Source: Actinomadura violacea
GTDB taxonomy: Bacteria; Actinomycetota; Actinomycetes; Streptosporangiales; Streptosporangiaceae
Direction: 5' to 3'
NCBI RefSeq assembly: GCF_017573465.1
Contig: NZ_JAGEPF010000009.1
Coordinates: 186,001-250,000, forward strand
DNA: 64,000 bases
In this document: positions 33,375 to 42,062 of the stretch, one piece after another
Layout of the letters: every line of letters starts with the position of its first letter
How positions within the stretch are numbered: the first letter of the stretch is position 1
The notes under the pieces: generated by a model
The model's input: the letters and a program-made list of their open reading frames with translations, nothing else
The model's database searches: none
What the model was told of the DNA's origin: nothing
Program-made: the position numbers and the translations under genes

Positions 33375-33504
33375 CGTGTCCCCTTCGACATGCTTGCTCG
33401 GTCACCCACGTGACTCGCGGGTAACTTCACCAGCACCGCGCGTCCGGCGTCAACCGGCCCGACCGGCAAACAGACCGCCCGGTCATTTGGAGACATCCGA
33501 CAAC

Positions 33505-33882
33505 TCAGACACGCTCGGGTTTGTCACCCCGGATCGCCACCGCACCCCGCGCGACGCCCCGCCACCCGAGCAGCACCAACCCCAGGAACACGAGCGCGAC
33601 CAGCACGAACGTGAACGCGATCCCCTGCCCGGAGACGACCCGCAGCACCATGCCGACGGCGACCGTCGACAGCCAGACCCCGATCCCCACCGGCACCACC
33701 GCATCGGCCCGCCGCCGCCACGCCCGCAGCGCGACCCAGCCGGCCCCGGTGCCCGCCAGGAACGGCCACGCGGTCGTGAGGAACCCGGTCACGCTCCCCG
33801 CCTCGTCATGCGAGCTGCGCCCGATCGCCACGAACACGAGCACGCAGCAGACATCGAGCACACCCGCCACCAGATTCCTCAT
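33505..33882 (-). CDS. DUF3054 membrane protein
   Basis: A 125-residue protein with four membrane helices. It has the DUF3054 landmarks: FVAIGRSSHDEAG near 18-30, WPFLAGTGAGWVALRAW near 39, an IGVWLSTVAVGMVLR segment near 71, and a final FLGLVLLGWR. The family is actinobacterial and has no known function. ATG at 33882. It diverges from the alpha/beta hydrolase gene. Confidence 0.88.
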   Translation of the reverse strand: MRNLVAGVLDVCCVLVFVAIGRSSHDEAGSVTGFLTTAWPFLAGTGAGWVALRAWRRRADAVVPVGIGVWLSTVAVGMVLRVVSGQGIAFTFVLVALVFLGLVLLGWRGVARGAVAIRGDKPERV

Positions 33883-33947
33883 GCCACCAGGTTATGTCCG
33901 CTGCCGGACCGCCCTACGATGACCCCGTCGCCCACGAGAGGACAGGC

Positions 33948-34619
33948 ATGACGTACGTCCTGGTGCACGGAGCCTGGCACAGCCCCTGGTACTGGCGGGA
34001 GGTGACGCCCCTCCTGAACGCCCCGGCCGTCACCGTCGACCTGCCCAGCTGCGGCCCCGCCCGCGGAGACGCCCACGACGACGCCCAGGCGATCAAACAG
34101 GTGCTGGACGCCCACACCGACGTCACCCTTGTCGCCCACTCCTACGGCGGCATCCCGGCGACCGAGGCGGCCGCCGGCCACCCCGCCGTCCGGCACCTCG
34201 TCTATGTCGCCGCCTACAACGCCGACGAGGGCGAGACCCTCATGGGCTTCGGCGCCCAGGCCGGCGCCGAACCCAACGTCAACCCCCAGGTCGACTGCGA
34301 CTTCACCGAGGACGGCCTGCTCGCCTTCAAGCCCGACCGCGCCGAGCACGTCCTCTTCCACGACTGCCCGAACCCCAGCGAGGCCGCAAGCCATCTCCGC
34401 CCCATGGCCCCGCCCTTCGCCCAGCAGTCACCCAATGCCGTCGCCTGGAAAACGATCCCCTCCACCTACGTGGTCTGCACGCAGGACCGCGCGACCGCCG
34501 TGGGCGTCCAGCGAACCCTGAGCACCCGCGCCACCCACGCACACGAACTGCCTTCCAGCCACTCCGCGTTCCTCTCCCACCCGACCCGCCTGGCGGAGAT
34601 CATCAACAACGCGCACTAG
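33948..34619 (+). CDS. alpha/beta hydrolase, esterase of the MES/salicylate-esterase type
   Basis: With ATG 33948 (GAGAGG upstream) the protein has 223 residues and begins MTYVLVHGAWHSPWYWRE, the typical oxyanion segment. The nucleophile elbow is VAHSYGG near 64, and a final His is in LPSSHSAF near 206. A longer frame from 33894 adds unlikely residues. The substrate is unknown; small esters or lactones are usual. Its TAG stop overlaps by 3 bases the stop of the convergent solute-binding gene, with no room for a terminator. Confidence 0.85.
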   Translation: MTYVLVHGAWHSPWYWREVTPLLNAPAVTVDLPSCGPARGDAHDDAQAIKQVLDAHTDVTLVAHSYGGIPATEAAAGHPAVRHLVYVAAYNADEGETLMGFGAQAGAEPNVNPQVDCDFTEDGLLAFKPDRAEHVLFHDCPNPSEAASHLRPMAPPFAQQSPNAVAWKTIPSTYVVCTQDRATAVGVQRTLSTRATHAHELPSSHSAFLSHPTRLAEIINNAH

Positions 34620-35911
34620 CAGCTGCTGTGCTTGCCCTTCAACGCCGCGGTGAGCACCTTCGCAAGCGTCGCGGCGTCCGGCCGCCGCGCCCCGGGCACG
34701 TGGTTCCCGGCATCGAGCACGTCCTCGACGCACCCGCGGAAGGTCTCGCTGAACTGCGCGTAGTACGGCGTGATCGGACGCGGCTGCGCCTGGAACAGCG
34801 CGGTCCGCAGCGTGTTGGCGAACTCCTTGAACCGCTCAGGCGAAGGCAGCTCGTCGTCGCGGAACTTGGGATCCTTGCACTTGTCCGTGTCCCTCAACGT
34901 GGAGTTCCGCGTCGGCGTGAACCCGCCGCACGCAAAGAGGGTGCCCTGCGCTTCCCTGCCGGTCAGGGTTTTGACCAGTAGCCCCGCCTCGGCCTGGTGC
35001 TTGGACCGCGCCGACACCGCGAGGTCCCAGCCGCCGAGCACCGCGATGCCCGGATACGGCAGGGGCCGGACGTCGAAGCCGTTGCGGATGCGCGGGTCGG
35101 CGGTGAGCGTCCTGAACGCGTACGGCCAGTTGCGCATGAGCGGCTGCCCCGACGCGAACGCCTTCAGGGAGCCGTCCTCCATGGAGTCCCGGGACGCCGC
35201 CAGGGCGGACCCGCCGCCCACGAGGTGGTCGAGGCCGTTGAGAACGACCTGCGCCGTCCCCTCGTCCACCTTGTCGACGTGGTCGCCGCTGAGCACCACC
35301 TTCTGCGAGGCGTTCCAGATGACCTCCAGCGCGTTCGCGGTGAGCCCCTCGTAGTCCGCCAGCTGCGTCGCATATCCGGCCTTGAGCAGCGCGTCGAACG
35401 ACTCCGGGGCCTTCGTGCCCTTCCGCACGTACAGCAGCCCGGCGTCGGTGAACCACGGCACCGCGTACTGCGTGCCCTTCCACTTGCCCGTGTCCAGCGT
35501 GGGTCGCAGGAAGTCGGACCGGTCCTCCATCCAGTCGCCCTTGACCGGCGCGAGGAAGCCACGATGCGCGTACTCCGGCAGCCACGCCACGTCGACGAGC
35601 AGTACGTCGTAAGCGCAGCTCCCCGACTCCAGCGTGGACGCGAGCTGGCTGCGCGTGGTGTCCGTGGACCGCGCCACCTCGATCAGCGTCGCCGGGTCAC
35701 GGGGATGATGCTGGTTCCAGTCCTCGACGAGGGCACGCCGCCGGAAGTCCGGGCTGACGTCGACGTCCGCGGCGATCGTCAGACCCCGGTGCTCGCCGCA
35801 GCCGTGGAACAGCGGGTGATAGGACAGCGACCACCGGATGCCCTGCAGCAGCACCAGCGTCACCGCGAACGCCACGACCGACGCGACGACGCGCCTCCGC
35901 CGCGCGCCCAT
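34616..35911 (-). CDS. extracellular solute-binding protein (family 1 type), membrane-anchored
   Basis: A 431-residue protein with an N-terminal signal/anchor helix (RRRRVVASVVAFAVTLVLLQG) and a periplasmic-binding fold (GLTIAADVDVSPDF, YDVLLVDVAWLPEY, WKGTQYAVPWFTDAGLLYVR). It has no lipobox Cys, so it is anchored by the helix or secreted. There is no ABC permease or ATPase nearby. Its ATG overlaps the stop of the VWA gene (TGATG), so the two are coupled; GTG 35914 is another possible start. It probably works with the VWA protein, which itself carries a similar binding-type domain. Confidence 0.8.
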   Translation of the reverse strand: MGARRRRVVASVVAFAVTLVLLQGIRWSLSYHPLFHGCGEHRGLTIAADVDVSPDFRRRALVEDWNQHHPRDPATLIEVARSTDTTRSQLASTLESGSCAYDVLLVDVAWLPEYAHRGFLAPVKGDWMEDRSDFLRPTLDTGKWKGTQYAVPWFTDAGLLYVRKGTKAPESFDALLKAGYATQLADYEGLTANALEVIWNASQKVVLSGDHVDKVDEGTAQVVLNGLDHLVGGGSALAASRDSMEDGSLKAFASGQPLMRNWPYAFRTLTADPRIRNGFDVRPLPYPGIAVLGGWDLAVSARSKHQAEAGLLVKTLTGREAQGTLFACGGFTPTRNSTLRDTDKCKDPKFRDDELPSPERFKEFANTLRTALFQAQPRPITPYYAQFSETFRGCVEDVLDAGNHVPGARRPDAATLAKVLTAALKGKHSSC

Positions 35912-37983
35912 CACCCGGCGCTCCGGTAGATCTGGGCCGCCACCAGGCTCGTGATCTCATCGACGGTGTCCGCGGACTTGCAGGTGTCCGGGCCGAACGC
36001 CGCGGCGATCGAGGCGACGGGTTCGGCGCGGCAGTCCGACTGCGGGGTGAGCGCGATCAGCAGGGTCAGTTCGGGATAGTCCTTCTTGATCTGCCGGGCG
36101 AGCGCCGCGGCCTGGCCGCCGGCGCCGGAGTTGGTGGACGCGGCCTGCCCGTCGGTCACCAGCACCAGCGTCTGCTTGCCGAGCGGCAGGTGCGGAGCCG
36201 CCTGGGCGATGGCCGACGTGAGCGCCAGGTCCCAGCCCGTCGTGGTGGCCTTCTGGACGGCGGTCTCCACGTCGAGCCGGTCCGACTCGCCGCCCGAGGC
36301 GGCGACCAGCCCGCCGTTCGCCATCCGGTAGTCGGGTTTCGACCTGGGCGGGCGCGAGAACTGGAACAGCGACGTCGGGGCGCTCGGCCGGATGCCGCCC
36401 ATGATGCGCAGCGCCATTTCCTGCGCGAACCCGAGGCGCGGTTCGCTCTGCGGCCCCGAGGGATTCGCCATCGAGCCGGAGACGTCGAGCATCACGCTCA
36501 GCGGAAGCGGCGGCCGGGCGTTCTGGAAGCAATGGAACAGCTCTTCCATCGGCCCGGCGCAGTTCGCGCCGCCCGCCAGCGGACGGGGCGGCACGAGGTC
36601 GGGAACGGAGTGGTCCCCGTTCCGCAGTCCCCCGACCGCGTGGTCGTCGGCCGTCAGCCGTCCCGACGGGGTGCGCAGCCCGTCCCGCGTGAGCGCGTCA
36701 CGCTGGAGCCATTTCCGGAAATCCGCCACGGCCTCATCACGCCGCCCGTCGTCCTGGCCAGGCCAGCGGACGTGCACAAACGGGAAGTCGAGAACGGGGA
36801 GGTCATTGGCGTAGTAGGCGGAGAGCCGCCATTGCTGCGGAGGCCGCCCGCTCGGGCATCCCGGCGCATCGCCGTGGTCATACCTGGCAAGGACGCTCTC
36901 CGGCACGATGACGGCCATCCGATCGGGCGGAGCCGCAGCGCCCTTCTGCAATTCGCAGAGCATCGAGACCGCGTCGCCCGCGGGCGCCTCGGTCTGCGCG
37001 AGGGCCTCCTCCACCTTCGCCGGGTCCCCACCCGATCCCGGCATGACCTGGTACAGCAGCGGCGTCGCGAGCAGCCCGGAGGTGGAGGCGTCCGGGGACG
37101 GGCGGGCGAGGGACCGGACGAGGTCGTCCTGGTAGAACGCGTCCAGCAGCGACTTCAGCCCCTGCTTCCCGGACACCAGGCTCGGCTGGTCGGACCGGGG
37201 GAAGACGCCGAGGACCAGCGGCGACGAGGCCACCGACCCCTGCACGTCGAGGTGGGCCCGCACCAGCACGGGGCTCGCCTTCCCCGAGCACGTCCGCAGC
37301 CCTTCGACGTAGTCCCGCACGCCCCGCGCGATGATCGAGCTGGCGGGTATCCAGACGTCCGGCTGCGCGCCGAGCAGCGTCGCCCGTGGGGGCCGCGACG
37401 AGCAGTCGTCGGGGCTCAGGCCGGTGCCGGGGCTCGTCCATCCGTGCGCGAAGCCCGCCTCGGCCTGCTCGGCCGGCGCGTCCGCGGTGACGTCGACGGT
37501 GACCGTCCGGCAGCCGCCGCCGGACCTGTCCGCCATGTACCTGCGCGCCGCCGCCCCGAGCGGCCCGACGTTCTCCGCGTCGGTGACGACCCGCAGGTCG
37601 ATCGGCTCCCCGCAGGCCCCGCCGGACGTGATCACCGACCAGAGCGGCGGCACGAACATGATCGCCAGCAGAACGACGACGGCGGCCGCGATCCCCGCGA
37701 TCCCGAGCCGGAGGAGCCCCAGCGCCCACCGCGCCACCTCGACGGCCCGCCCCGCGACGGCCTTGATCTTCGTCCAGATCCCCGGCCCCGCCCCGGCGGA
37801 AGTGGTGACGGCGACGATGGCGATGCCCAGCACCACGATGCCGAGGATGACGAGCGCCTGCCCCCACCACGGCATTCGCAGAAGCGGCCCCTCATAGAGG
37901 GTGAGAAGGGTCAGCAGAAGTCCGCAGACCGCGGTGAATTGCTGGACCCTCGCATCCCGCCGACCAGAGGGATCCTCCGACAT
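35911..37983 (-). CDS. membrane protein with binding-type and VWA domains
   Basis: With ATG 37983 (GGGAG upstream) the protein has 690 residues. Three hydrophobic helices lie near residues 18-115. Residues 125-420 look like an extracytoplasmic solute-binding domain (CGEPIDLRVVTDAENVGP, then DVWIPASSI), and residues 490-690 form a von Willebrand A domain with the metal site LDVSGSM. VWA domains bind protein or ligand through a metal ion. Proteins with this substrate-binding plus VWA layout occur widely in actinomycetes, without known function. The overlap with the next gene implies one complex at the cell surface. Confidence 0.82.
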   Translation of the reverse strand: MSEDPSGRRDARVQQFTAVCGLLLTLLTLYEGPLLRMPWWGQALVILGIVVLGIAIVAVTTSAGAGPGIWTKIKAVAGRAVEVARWALGLLRLGIAGIAAAVVVLLAIMFVPPLWSVITSGGACGEPIDLRVVTDAENVGPLGAAARRYMADRSGGGCRTVTVDVTADAPAEQAEAGFAHGWTSPGTGLSPDDCSSRPPRATLLGAQPDVWIPASSIIARGVRDYVEGLRTCSGKASPVLVRAHLDVQGSVASSPLVLGVFPRSDQPSLVSGKQGLKSLLDAFYQDDLVRSLARPSPDASTSGLLATPLLYQVMPGSGGDPAKVEEALAQTEAPAGDAVSMLCELQKGAAAPPDRMAVIVPESVLARYDHGDAPGCPSGRPPQQWRLSAYYANDLPVLDFPFVHVRWPGQDDGRRDEAVADFRKWLQRDALTRDGLRTPSGRLTADDHAVGGLRNGDHSVPDLVPPRPLAGGANCAGPMEELFHCFQNARPPLPLSVMLDVSGSMANPSGPQSEPRLGFAQEMALRIMGGIRPSAPTSLFQFSRPPRSKPDYRMANGGLVAASGGESDRLDVETAVQKATTTGWDLALTSAIAQAAPHLPLGKQTLVLVTDGQAASTNSGAGGQAAALARQIKKDYPELTLLIALTPQSDCRAEPVASIAAAFGPDTCKSADTVDEITSLVAAQIYRSAG

Positions 37984-38161
37984 CCCACTCCCATCGGATG
38001 AGCAAGAATGCACATCCCCCCGCGTGCACCCCCCAGTCTAGGCACCCCGCCCCGCACCGACCGCAACGTATCAGTAACAGTTGATCACCACGCCGACAAC
38101 CGCCCCCCATATCCCGAATTCAGGTCCCCCGAAAATCACCAATTGCAAGCCCCGCCCCCAA

Positions 38162-38459
38162 GACAGAGCGCAGAGCACCAACCCGCACGAAACAACGGGC
38201 GAAGCCCAAGGGGGGCAAGGGGCGAAGCCCCAGAACAGAGCGCAGAGCAGAACCCGCACAAAACACAAGGGGCGAAGCCCCAAAGAGGGCGCAGAGCAAG
38301 AACCCGCACGAACGAAAGCGATGGGCGAAGCCCGAGCCCGGGGGCGTGGGGGCGGAGCCCCCACACCGGGGGGCTCGGGGGGTCGCCCCCCCGATAAACG
38401 GCGAAGGGTCCCCCTGGGGAAAGCGCCGAAGGCGCTGACCAGGAGGACCCTAGGACCCG
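38162..38459 (-). repeat. hairpin-rich repeat tail of tRNA-Met copy 1
   Basis: About 300 bases made of three irregular units that begin gcgcagagca (at 38168, 38240 and 38289) and contain GGGGCGAAGCCCC-type hairpins, then strong stems (GTGGGGGC/GCCCCCAC near 38347-38365 and GGGGGG/CCCCCC). On the minus strand it follows the tRNA gene. A near copy with two units lies at 52170-52415. Short open frames across it (FVRVLxLRPL-like) are shared by both copies but have no ribosome site. The bases 37984-38161 before it hold no gene that I can see. Confidence 0.85.
38422..38436 (-). terminator. terminator of tRNA-Met copy 1
   Basis: AGCGCC / GGCGCT form a 6-bp perfect stem with a TTC loop, followed on the minus strand by TTTCCCC. 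It lies 24 bases after the tRNA 3' end. Confidence 0.65.
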
Positions 38460-38533
38460 TAGCGGGGGCAGGATTTGAACCTGCGACCTCTGGGTTATGA
38501 GCCCAGCGAGCTACCGAACTGCTCCACCCCGCG
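38460..38533 (-). tRNA. initiator tRNA-fMet (CAT), copy 1
   Basis: A 74-base cloverleaf with anticodon CAT and no encoded CCA. Initiator marks are present: an unpaired first position (C1 against T72), the three G:C pairs of the anticodon stem (GGG/CCC), and the T-arm GCAGGTTCAAATCCTGC. The sequence is identical to the copy at 52416-52489. Confidence 0.97.
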
Positions 38534-38544
38534 GTGATGTCTTA

Positions 38545-38573
38545 ACTCTATGGGGCTGGGGGTGCTTGCGCAA
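38545..38573 (-). promoter_or_regulatory. promoter of tRNA-fMet copy 1
   Basis: TTGCGC (-35), 17 bases, TAGAGT (-10) on the minus strand. The -10 ends 11 bases before the mature tRNA 5' end. The -35 begins 5 bases from the stop of the tetR gene. Confidence 0.6.
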
Positions 38574-38578
38574 ACCGG

Positions 38579-39223
38579 TTAGGCGCGGGGGGCGGCGGGG
38601 GTGTGGACGGGGGCTTGCAGGGCGGCGGTGAGCATGGCGGTGAGGTCGGTGACGAAGGCGTCGTGGTCGAGGAGGGTGGGGTCGGGGTGGCCGGGTTCGA
38701 TGCGGCCGGTGCGGTCGGCGAGGGCGGCGGTGAGGAAGGCGATGGCGACGGCGATGCGTTCGAGGGCGCGGGGTTCGGGGAGGCGGGCGCGGCAGGCGGT
38801 CTGGAGGAGGTCGAGCTGGCGGGTGAGGGCGGTGCCGGCGATGACGGGCGGGACGCGGTGGCCGCGGATGCCGGCGCGGCCGGCGAGCTGGGCGGTGATG
38901 CGCAGGAAGTCGCGGCCGTGCGGGGTGCGGAGTTCGGCGGCGGTGGGTTCGACGATGGCGGCGACGATGGCGTGCAGGTCGGCGGGGTCGAGGGCGGGGA
39001 GGGTGGCGGCGCGGGCGGGTTCCATGCGCTGGACGCCGGCGCGGAGGATGGCGTCGAGGAGGCCGGCGCGGGAGCCGAAGTGGTAGGTGATGGCGGAGTC
39101 GTTGCCCTGGCCGGCGAGGGCGACGATGTCGCGGGTGCGGGCGGCGTCGATGCCTTCGGCGGCGAAGAGGCGGGCGCCGGCGCGGATGAGGCGGTCTCGG
39201 GTGGCGCTTGCGTCTCTCGGCAC
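38579..39223 (-). CDS. TetR-family transcriptional regulator
   Basis: A 214-residue regulator with helix-turn-helix at residues 9-58 (RDRLIRAGARLFAAEGIDAA, then SAITYHFGSRAGLL) and a CerR-type C-terminal domain. GTG start at 39223. It is divergent from a P450 gene 65 bases away. Between them lie CGTTA/TAACG palindromes that are good operator candidates, so the P450 is its likely target. The coding strand uses unusually plain GGG/GCG codons, giving a G-rich plus strand. Confidence 0.9.
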   Translation of the reverse strand: MPRDASATRDRLIRAGARLFAAEGIDAARTRDIVALAGQGNDSAITYHFGSRAGLLDAILRAGVQRMEPARAATLPALDPADLHAIVAAIVEPTAAELRTPHGRDFLRITAQLAGRAGIRGHRVPPVIAGTALTRQLDLLQTACRARLPEPRALERIAVAIAFLTAALADRTGRIEPGHPDPTLLDHDAFVTDLTAMLTAALQAPVHTPAAPRA

Positions 39224-39243
39224 GCGGTGATACTAACAGGGGG

Positions 39244-39264
39244 CGTTAATAACGGTGCTCGTTA
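39244..39264 (+). promoter_or_regulatory. candidate TetR operator between tetR and the P450 gene
   Basis: CGTTA-A-TAACG (39244-39254) is a perfect palindrome around one base, and its right arm pairs again with CGTTA at 39260-39264 (TAACG-GTGCT-CGTTA). The overlapping arms sit where both divergent promoters should be. Confidence 0.5.
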
Positions 39265-39287
39265 CAACCTCCCGGAGGGCCCGCGCC

Positions 39288-40490
39288 ATGGTGGACGTCT
39301 ACGACCCGTTCGATCCCGGCTTCCAGGCCGACCCGTACCCCGCGTACCGGCGGCTCCGCGACGAGGACCCCGTCCACCGCCACGACGACCCGCCGTTCTG
39401 GGCGCTGTCGCGGTTCGAGGACATCTGGGCGGCGACGCGCGACGCGGGGGCGTTCTCGTCCGCGCAGGGGCTGACGTTCTACCCGGACGAGATCGGCACG
39501 CTGGGCCTGGCGCCGACGATCGTGATGCTGGATCCGCCGCGCCACACCGTCCTGCGCAGGCTGGTGAGCCACGGGTTCACGCCACGGCGGATCGCGGCGC
39601 TGGAGGACATGCTGCGCGGGTTCGTCCGGGAGAACATCGGGCGGATGGAGCGCAAGGCGGCCGACGGCGAGGTCCCCGACCTGCACCGGGACTTCTCCTC
39701 GCCGCTGCCGACGTTCGCGCTGGCGCACCTGCTCGGCGTCCCGGAGGCGGACCGGGCGCGGTTCGACCCGTGGGTGCGGGCGCTGACGACGCTCCAGGAC
39801 GACGGGTTCGATCTGAAGGCGCTGAAGGACGACGCGGTCGCGGCCGTCGCGGAGATGTTCGAGTACTTCACCGGCGTGATCGAGGCCCGCCGGGCCGATC
39901 CGTCCGAGGATCTGATCAGCGCGCTGACCGCGGCCGAGGTGGACGGGGAGCGCCTCACCGACTGGGACATCCTCGGGTTCTGCTTCGTCATGGTCGCGGG
40001 CGGCAACGACACGACCGGCAACCTGATCTCGCACGGGGTCATGCTGCTGGACACCGATCACGCGCAGCGCGAGCGGCTCGCGTCCGACTTCTCGCTGATC
40101 CCGAACGCGCTGCTGGAGTTCCTGCGGCTGGAGGGCTCGGTGCAGGCGCTCGGCCGGACGACGACGCGGCCGGTCGCGATCGGCGGGGCGGAGATCCCCG
40201 AGGGCCAGAAGGTGATGATGCTGTTCGGGTCCGCGAACCGGGACGAGCGGGAGTTCGGCCCGTCCGCCGGCGACCTCGACATCACCCGGGAGATCCCGCG
40301 CCACCTGGGGTTCTCCAGCGGCGTGCACTTCTGCATCGGCTCGCACCTGGCGAAGCTGCAGGCGCGCGTCGCGCTGGAGGAGCTGCTCCGGGCCCACCCC
40401 GATGTGGGGGTGGACCTGGAGAACGCGCAGCGCATCGCGTCGCCGTTCACCCGCGGCTGGGTCTCGCTCCCGGCGACCGGGCTCGGCTGA
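39288..40490 (+). CDS. cytochrome P450, soluble actinobacterial type
   Basis: A 400-residue P450 with AGGNDTTGNL in the oxygen-binding helix, EFLRLEG (ExxR), and the heme loop FSSGVHFCIGSH with Cys349. ATG 39288 has GGAGG about 9 bases upstream. The GTG at 39255 lies inside the operator palindrome and is unlikely. The sequence is of the CYP105/CYP107-like soluble class. No ferredoxin is adjacent, so redox partners are elsewhere. It is probably induced through the divergent TetR regulator; the substrate is unknown. Confidence 0.92.
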   Translation: MVDVYDPFDPGFQADPYPAYRRLRDEDPVHRHDDPPFWALSRFEDIWAATRDAGAFSSAQGLTFYPDEIGTLGLAPTIVMLDPPRHTVLRRLVSHGFTPRRIAALEDMLRGFVRENIGRMERKAADGEVPDLHRDFSSPLPTFALAHLLGVPEADRARFDPWVRALTTLQDDGFDLKALKDDAVAAVAEMFEYFTGVIEARRADPSEDLISALTAAEVDGERLTDWDILGFCFVMVAGGNDTTGNLISHGVMLLDTDHAQRERLASDFSLIPNALLEFLRLEGSVQALGRTTTRPVAIGGAEIPEGQKVMMLFGSANRDEREFGPSAGDLDITREIPRHLGFSSGVHFCIGSHLAKLQARVALEELLRAHPDVGVDLENAQRIASPFTRGWVSLPATGLG

Positions 40491-40520
40491 GCCGGACGCG
40501 GCGCCCGCCGCCCGGGCGGC

Positions 40521-42062
40521 CTACGGCGCGGGCGAGCCGAACCCGAAGCCGTAGCCGAAGGGGTCCTGGTACTGGCAGCTCACGCTGGCGAACTGCCCCT
40601 CGGCGGAACGTTCCTGGACGACCTTGCCGTCCAGCGAGATGCTGCAGTGGATGCGCCCGGTCTTGATCCCGGTGTTGCCGCCGACGCTCAGGAAGGTGAA
40701 GCGCGACGCCTCGTACTTGGCGCTCCACGGCGGCTTGACCGTCTGGTTGGTCATGCCGCCGCCGGGAGGGAAGATCATGACCGAGACGGGCGAGACGCTG
40801 CCGCTCACCTTGTAGACGATCTTGTGGACCGTCGGCGTGGAGGGGGTCGCCGAGGGTGCGGTCGTGGGCGGGACGGTCGGCGGGGTCGACCCGCTGGTCG
40901 CGCTCGCCGCGCTCGCCCCGCCGTCCGGCGGGGAGGCGAGGAAGACGACGGTGCCGCCGATCACGAGGGCGGCGAGGACGAGCGCCGCGCCCGCCGCGAG
41001 CATCACCCGCACGGCGGGCCGGCCGGCGGCCGCCCGGCCGGGCATCACCACCGTGCCGGGGTTCATCGTCGTACCGGGGTTCATCGTCGTACCGGGGGTC
41101 ATCGCCGTGCCGGGGTTCGTCCCCGGGCCCGGGAGCCCCGGCGCCAGAAGCCCGGCGGGAGGCGGGCCGGGAGGCGGCGCGACCGGCTGCGGGGCCACCG
41201 GCTGCGGTGCAGTCCCCTGGCCCTCCGCCCGGAGGAACGAGGCGACGGCGGCCGCGCTCGCGGGGCGCCGGTCCACCTCCTTCGCGAGGAGGTCGAGGAC
41301 GAGCCGTTCCAGGTGCGGCGGCACGTCCGGGCGGACGGCGCCGACGCGCGGCGGGGGCTCGTTCAGGTGTGCGTACAGCAGGCCGGGCAGTCCGGTGCCG
41401 GAGCGGAACGGGGGGCCGCCGGTGAGGAGTTCGTGGAGGACGCACCCGAACGCGTAGAGGTCGGACCGGGAGTCGGCGGCCTCCCCGCGGAACTGCTCGG
41501 GGGCCATGTAGAGGGGGGTGCCGACGGACCCGCCGTCCTGGGTCAGCCGCGTCGCGGCGTCGGCGAGGCCGGCGATGCCGAAGTCGCACAGCTTGAGGCG
41601 CCCGTCGGCGAGCACGAAGAGGTTCGCGGGCTTGATGTCGCGGTGCACGATCCCGCGCGAGTGGGCCGCGGCGAGGGCGTCCGCGAGCTGGACGGCGAGG
41701 GCGACGGCCTCGCCGACCGGCAGCCCGCCCGGGCTGCGGCGCATGACCGTCTGGAGGTCCTCGCCTTCGAGGAGCTCCATGACCAGGTAGGCGAGGCCGT
41801 CCTCGGTGCGGCCGATGTCGAACACGACGGTGATGCCGGGGTGCTGGAGCGCGGCGGCGGCCTCCGCCTCGCGCTCGAACCGCTCCATCGCGCCCGGCAC
41901 GGCGGCCGGCTCGGCGGGCAGCACCTTGATCGCGACCGGCCGGCGCAGCCTGGTGTCGACCGCGCGCCAGACCTCGCCCATGCCGCCGCGGCCGATCAGG
42001 CCCTCCAGGCGGTACCGGTCGTCGAGCTCGGTTCCGGCGGCGAGCCGCGGCCCGTCCGTCAT
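40521..42062 (-). CDS. membrane Ser/Thr protein kinase
   Basis: With ATG 42062 (GGAGG upstream) the protein has 513 residues. The kinase domain (16-280) has IGRGGMGEVW, Lys46 (VAIKVL), HRDIKPAN at 140-147, DFG at 160-162 and GTPLYMAPEQ. A Pro/Gly linker holds six-residue NPGTTM repeats, then one membrane helix near 355-380 (VMLAAGAALVLAALVIGGTV). The outer domain of about 110 residues is rich in beta strands, with two Cys that may form a disulfide. A long frame reaching 43403 is read-through into the neighbour. The signal and substrates are unknown. Confidence 0.92.
   Translation of the reverse strand: MTDGPRLAAGTELDDRYRLEGLIGRGGMGEVWRAVDTRLRRPVAIKVLPAEPAAVPGAMERFEREAEAAAALQHPGITVVFDIGRTEDGLAYLVMELLEGEDLQTVMRRSPGGLPVGEAVALAVQLADALAAAHSRGIVHRDIKPANLFVLADGRLKLCDFGIAGLADAATRLTQDGGSVGTPLYMAPEQFRGEAADSRSDLYAFGCVLHELLTGGPPFRSGTGLPGLLYAHLNEPPPRVGAVRPDVPPHLERLVLDLLAKEVDRRPASAAAVASFLRAEGQGTAPQPVAPQPVAPPPGPPPAGLLAPGLPGPGTNPGTAMTPGTTMNPGTTMNPGTVVMPGRAAAGRPAVRVMLAAGAALVLAALVIGGTVVFLASPPDGGASAASATSGSTPPTVPPTTAPSATPSTPTVHKIVYKVSGSVSPVSVMIFPPGGGMTNQTVKPPWSAKYEASRFTFLSVGGNTGIKTGRIHCSISLDGKVVQERSAEGQFASVSCQYQDPFGYGFGFGSPAP
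41043..41114. repeat. four tandem 18-bp repeats in the kinase linker
   Basis: An 18-bp unit (gttcatcgtcgtaccggg, with small changes) is repeated four times. It encodes six-residue NPGTTM-like steps between kinase domain and membrane helix. Thr in each unit could be phosphorylated. Confidence 0.85.

Noticed and set aside
38347-38395. G-quadruplex element
   Set aside because: G-runs exist, but complementary C-runs next to them make ordinary hairpins the simpler structure.
38162-38459. Possible CRISPR array
   Set aside because: Only two or three units, unequal spacing (72 and 49 bases), conserved spacers between copies, and no cas genes.
38081-38500. Open frames across the tRNA tail and tRNA (up to 139 codons), and the matching ones at 52146-52400
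   Set aside because: They run through a tRNA gene or hairpins, have no ribosome site, and exist because the repeat lacks stops.
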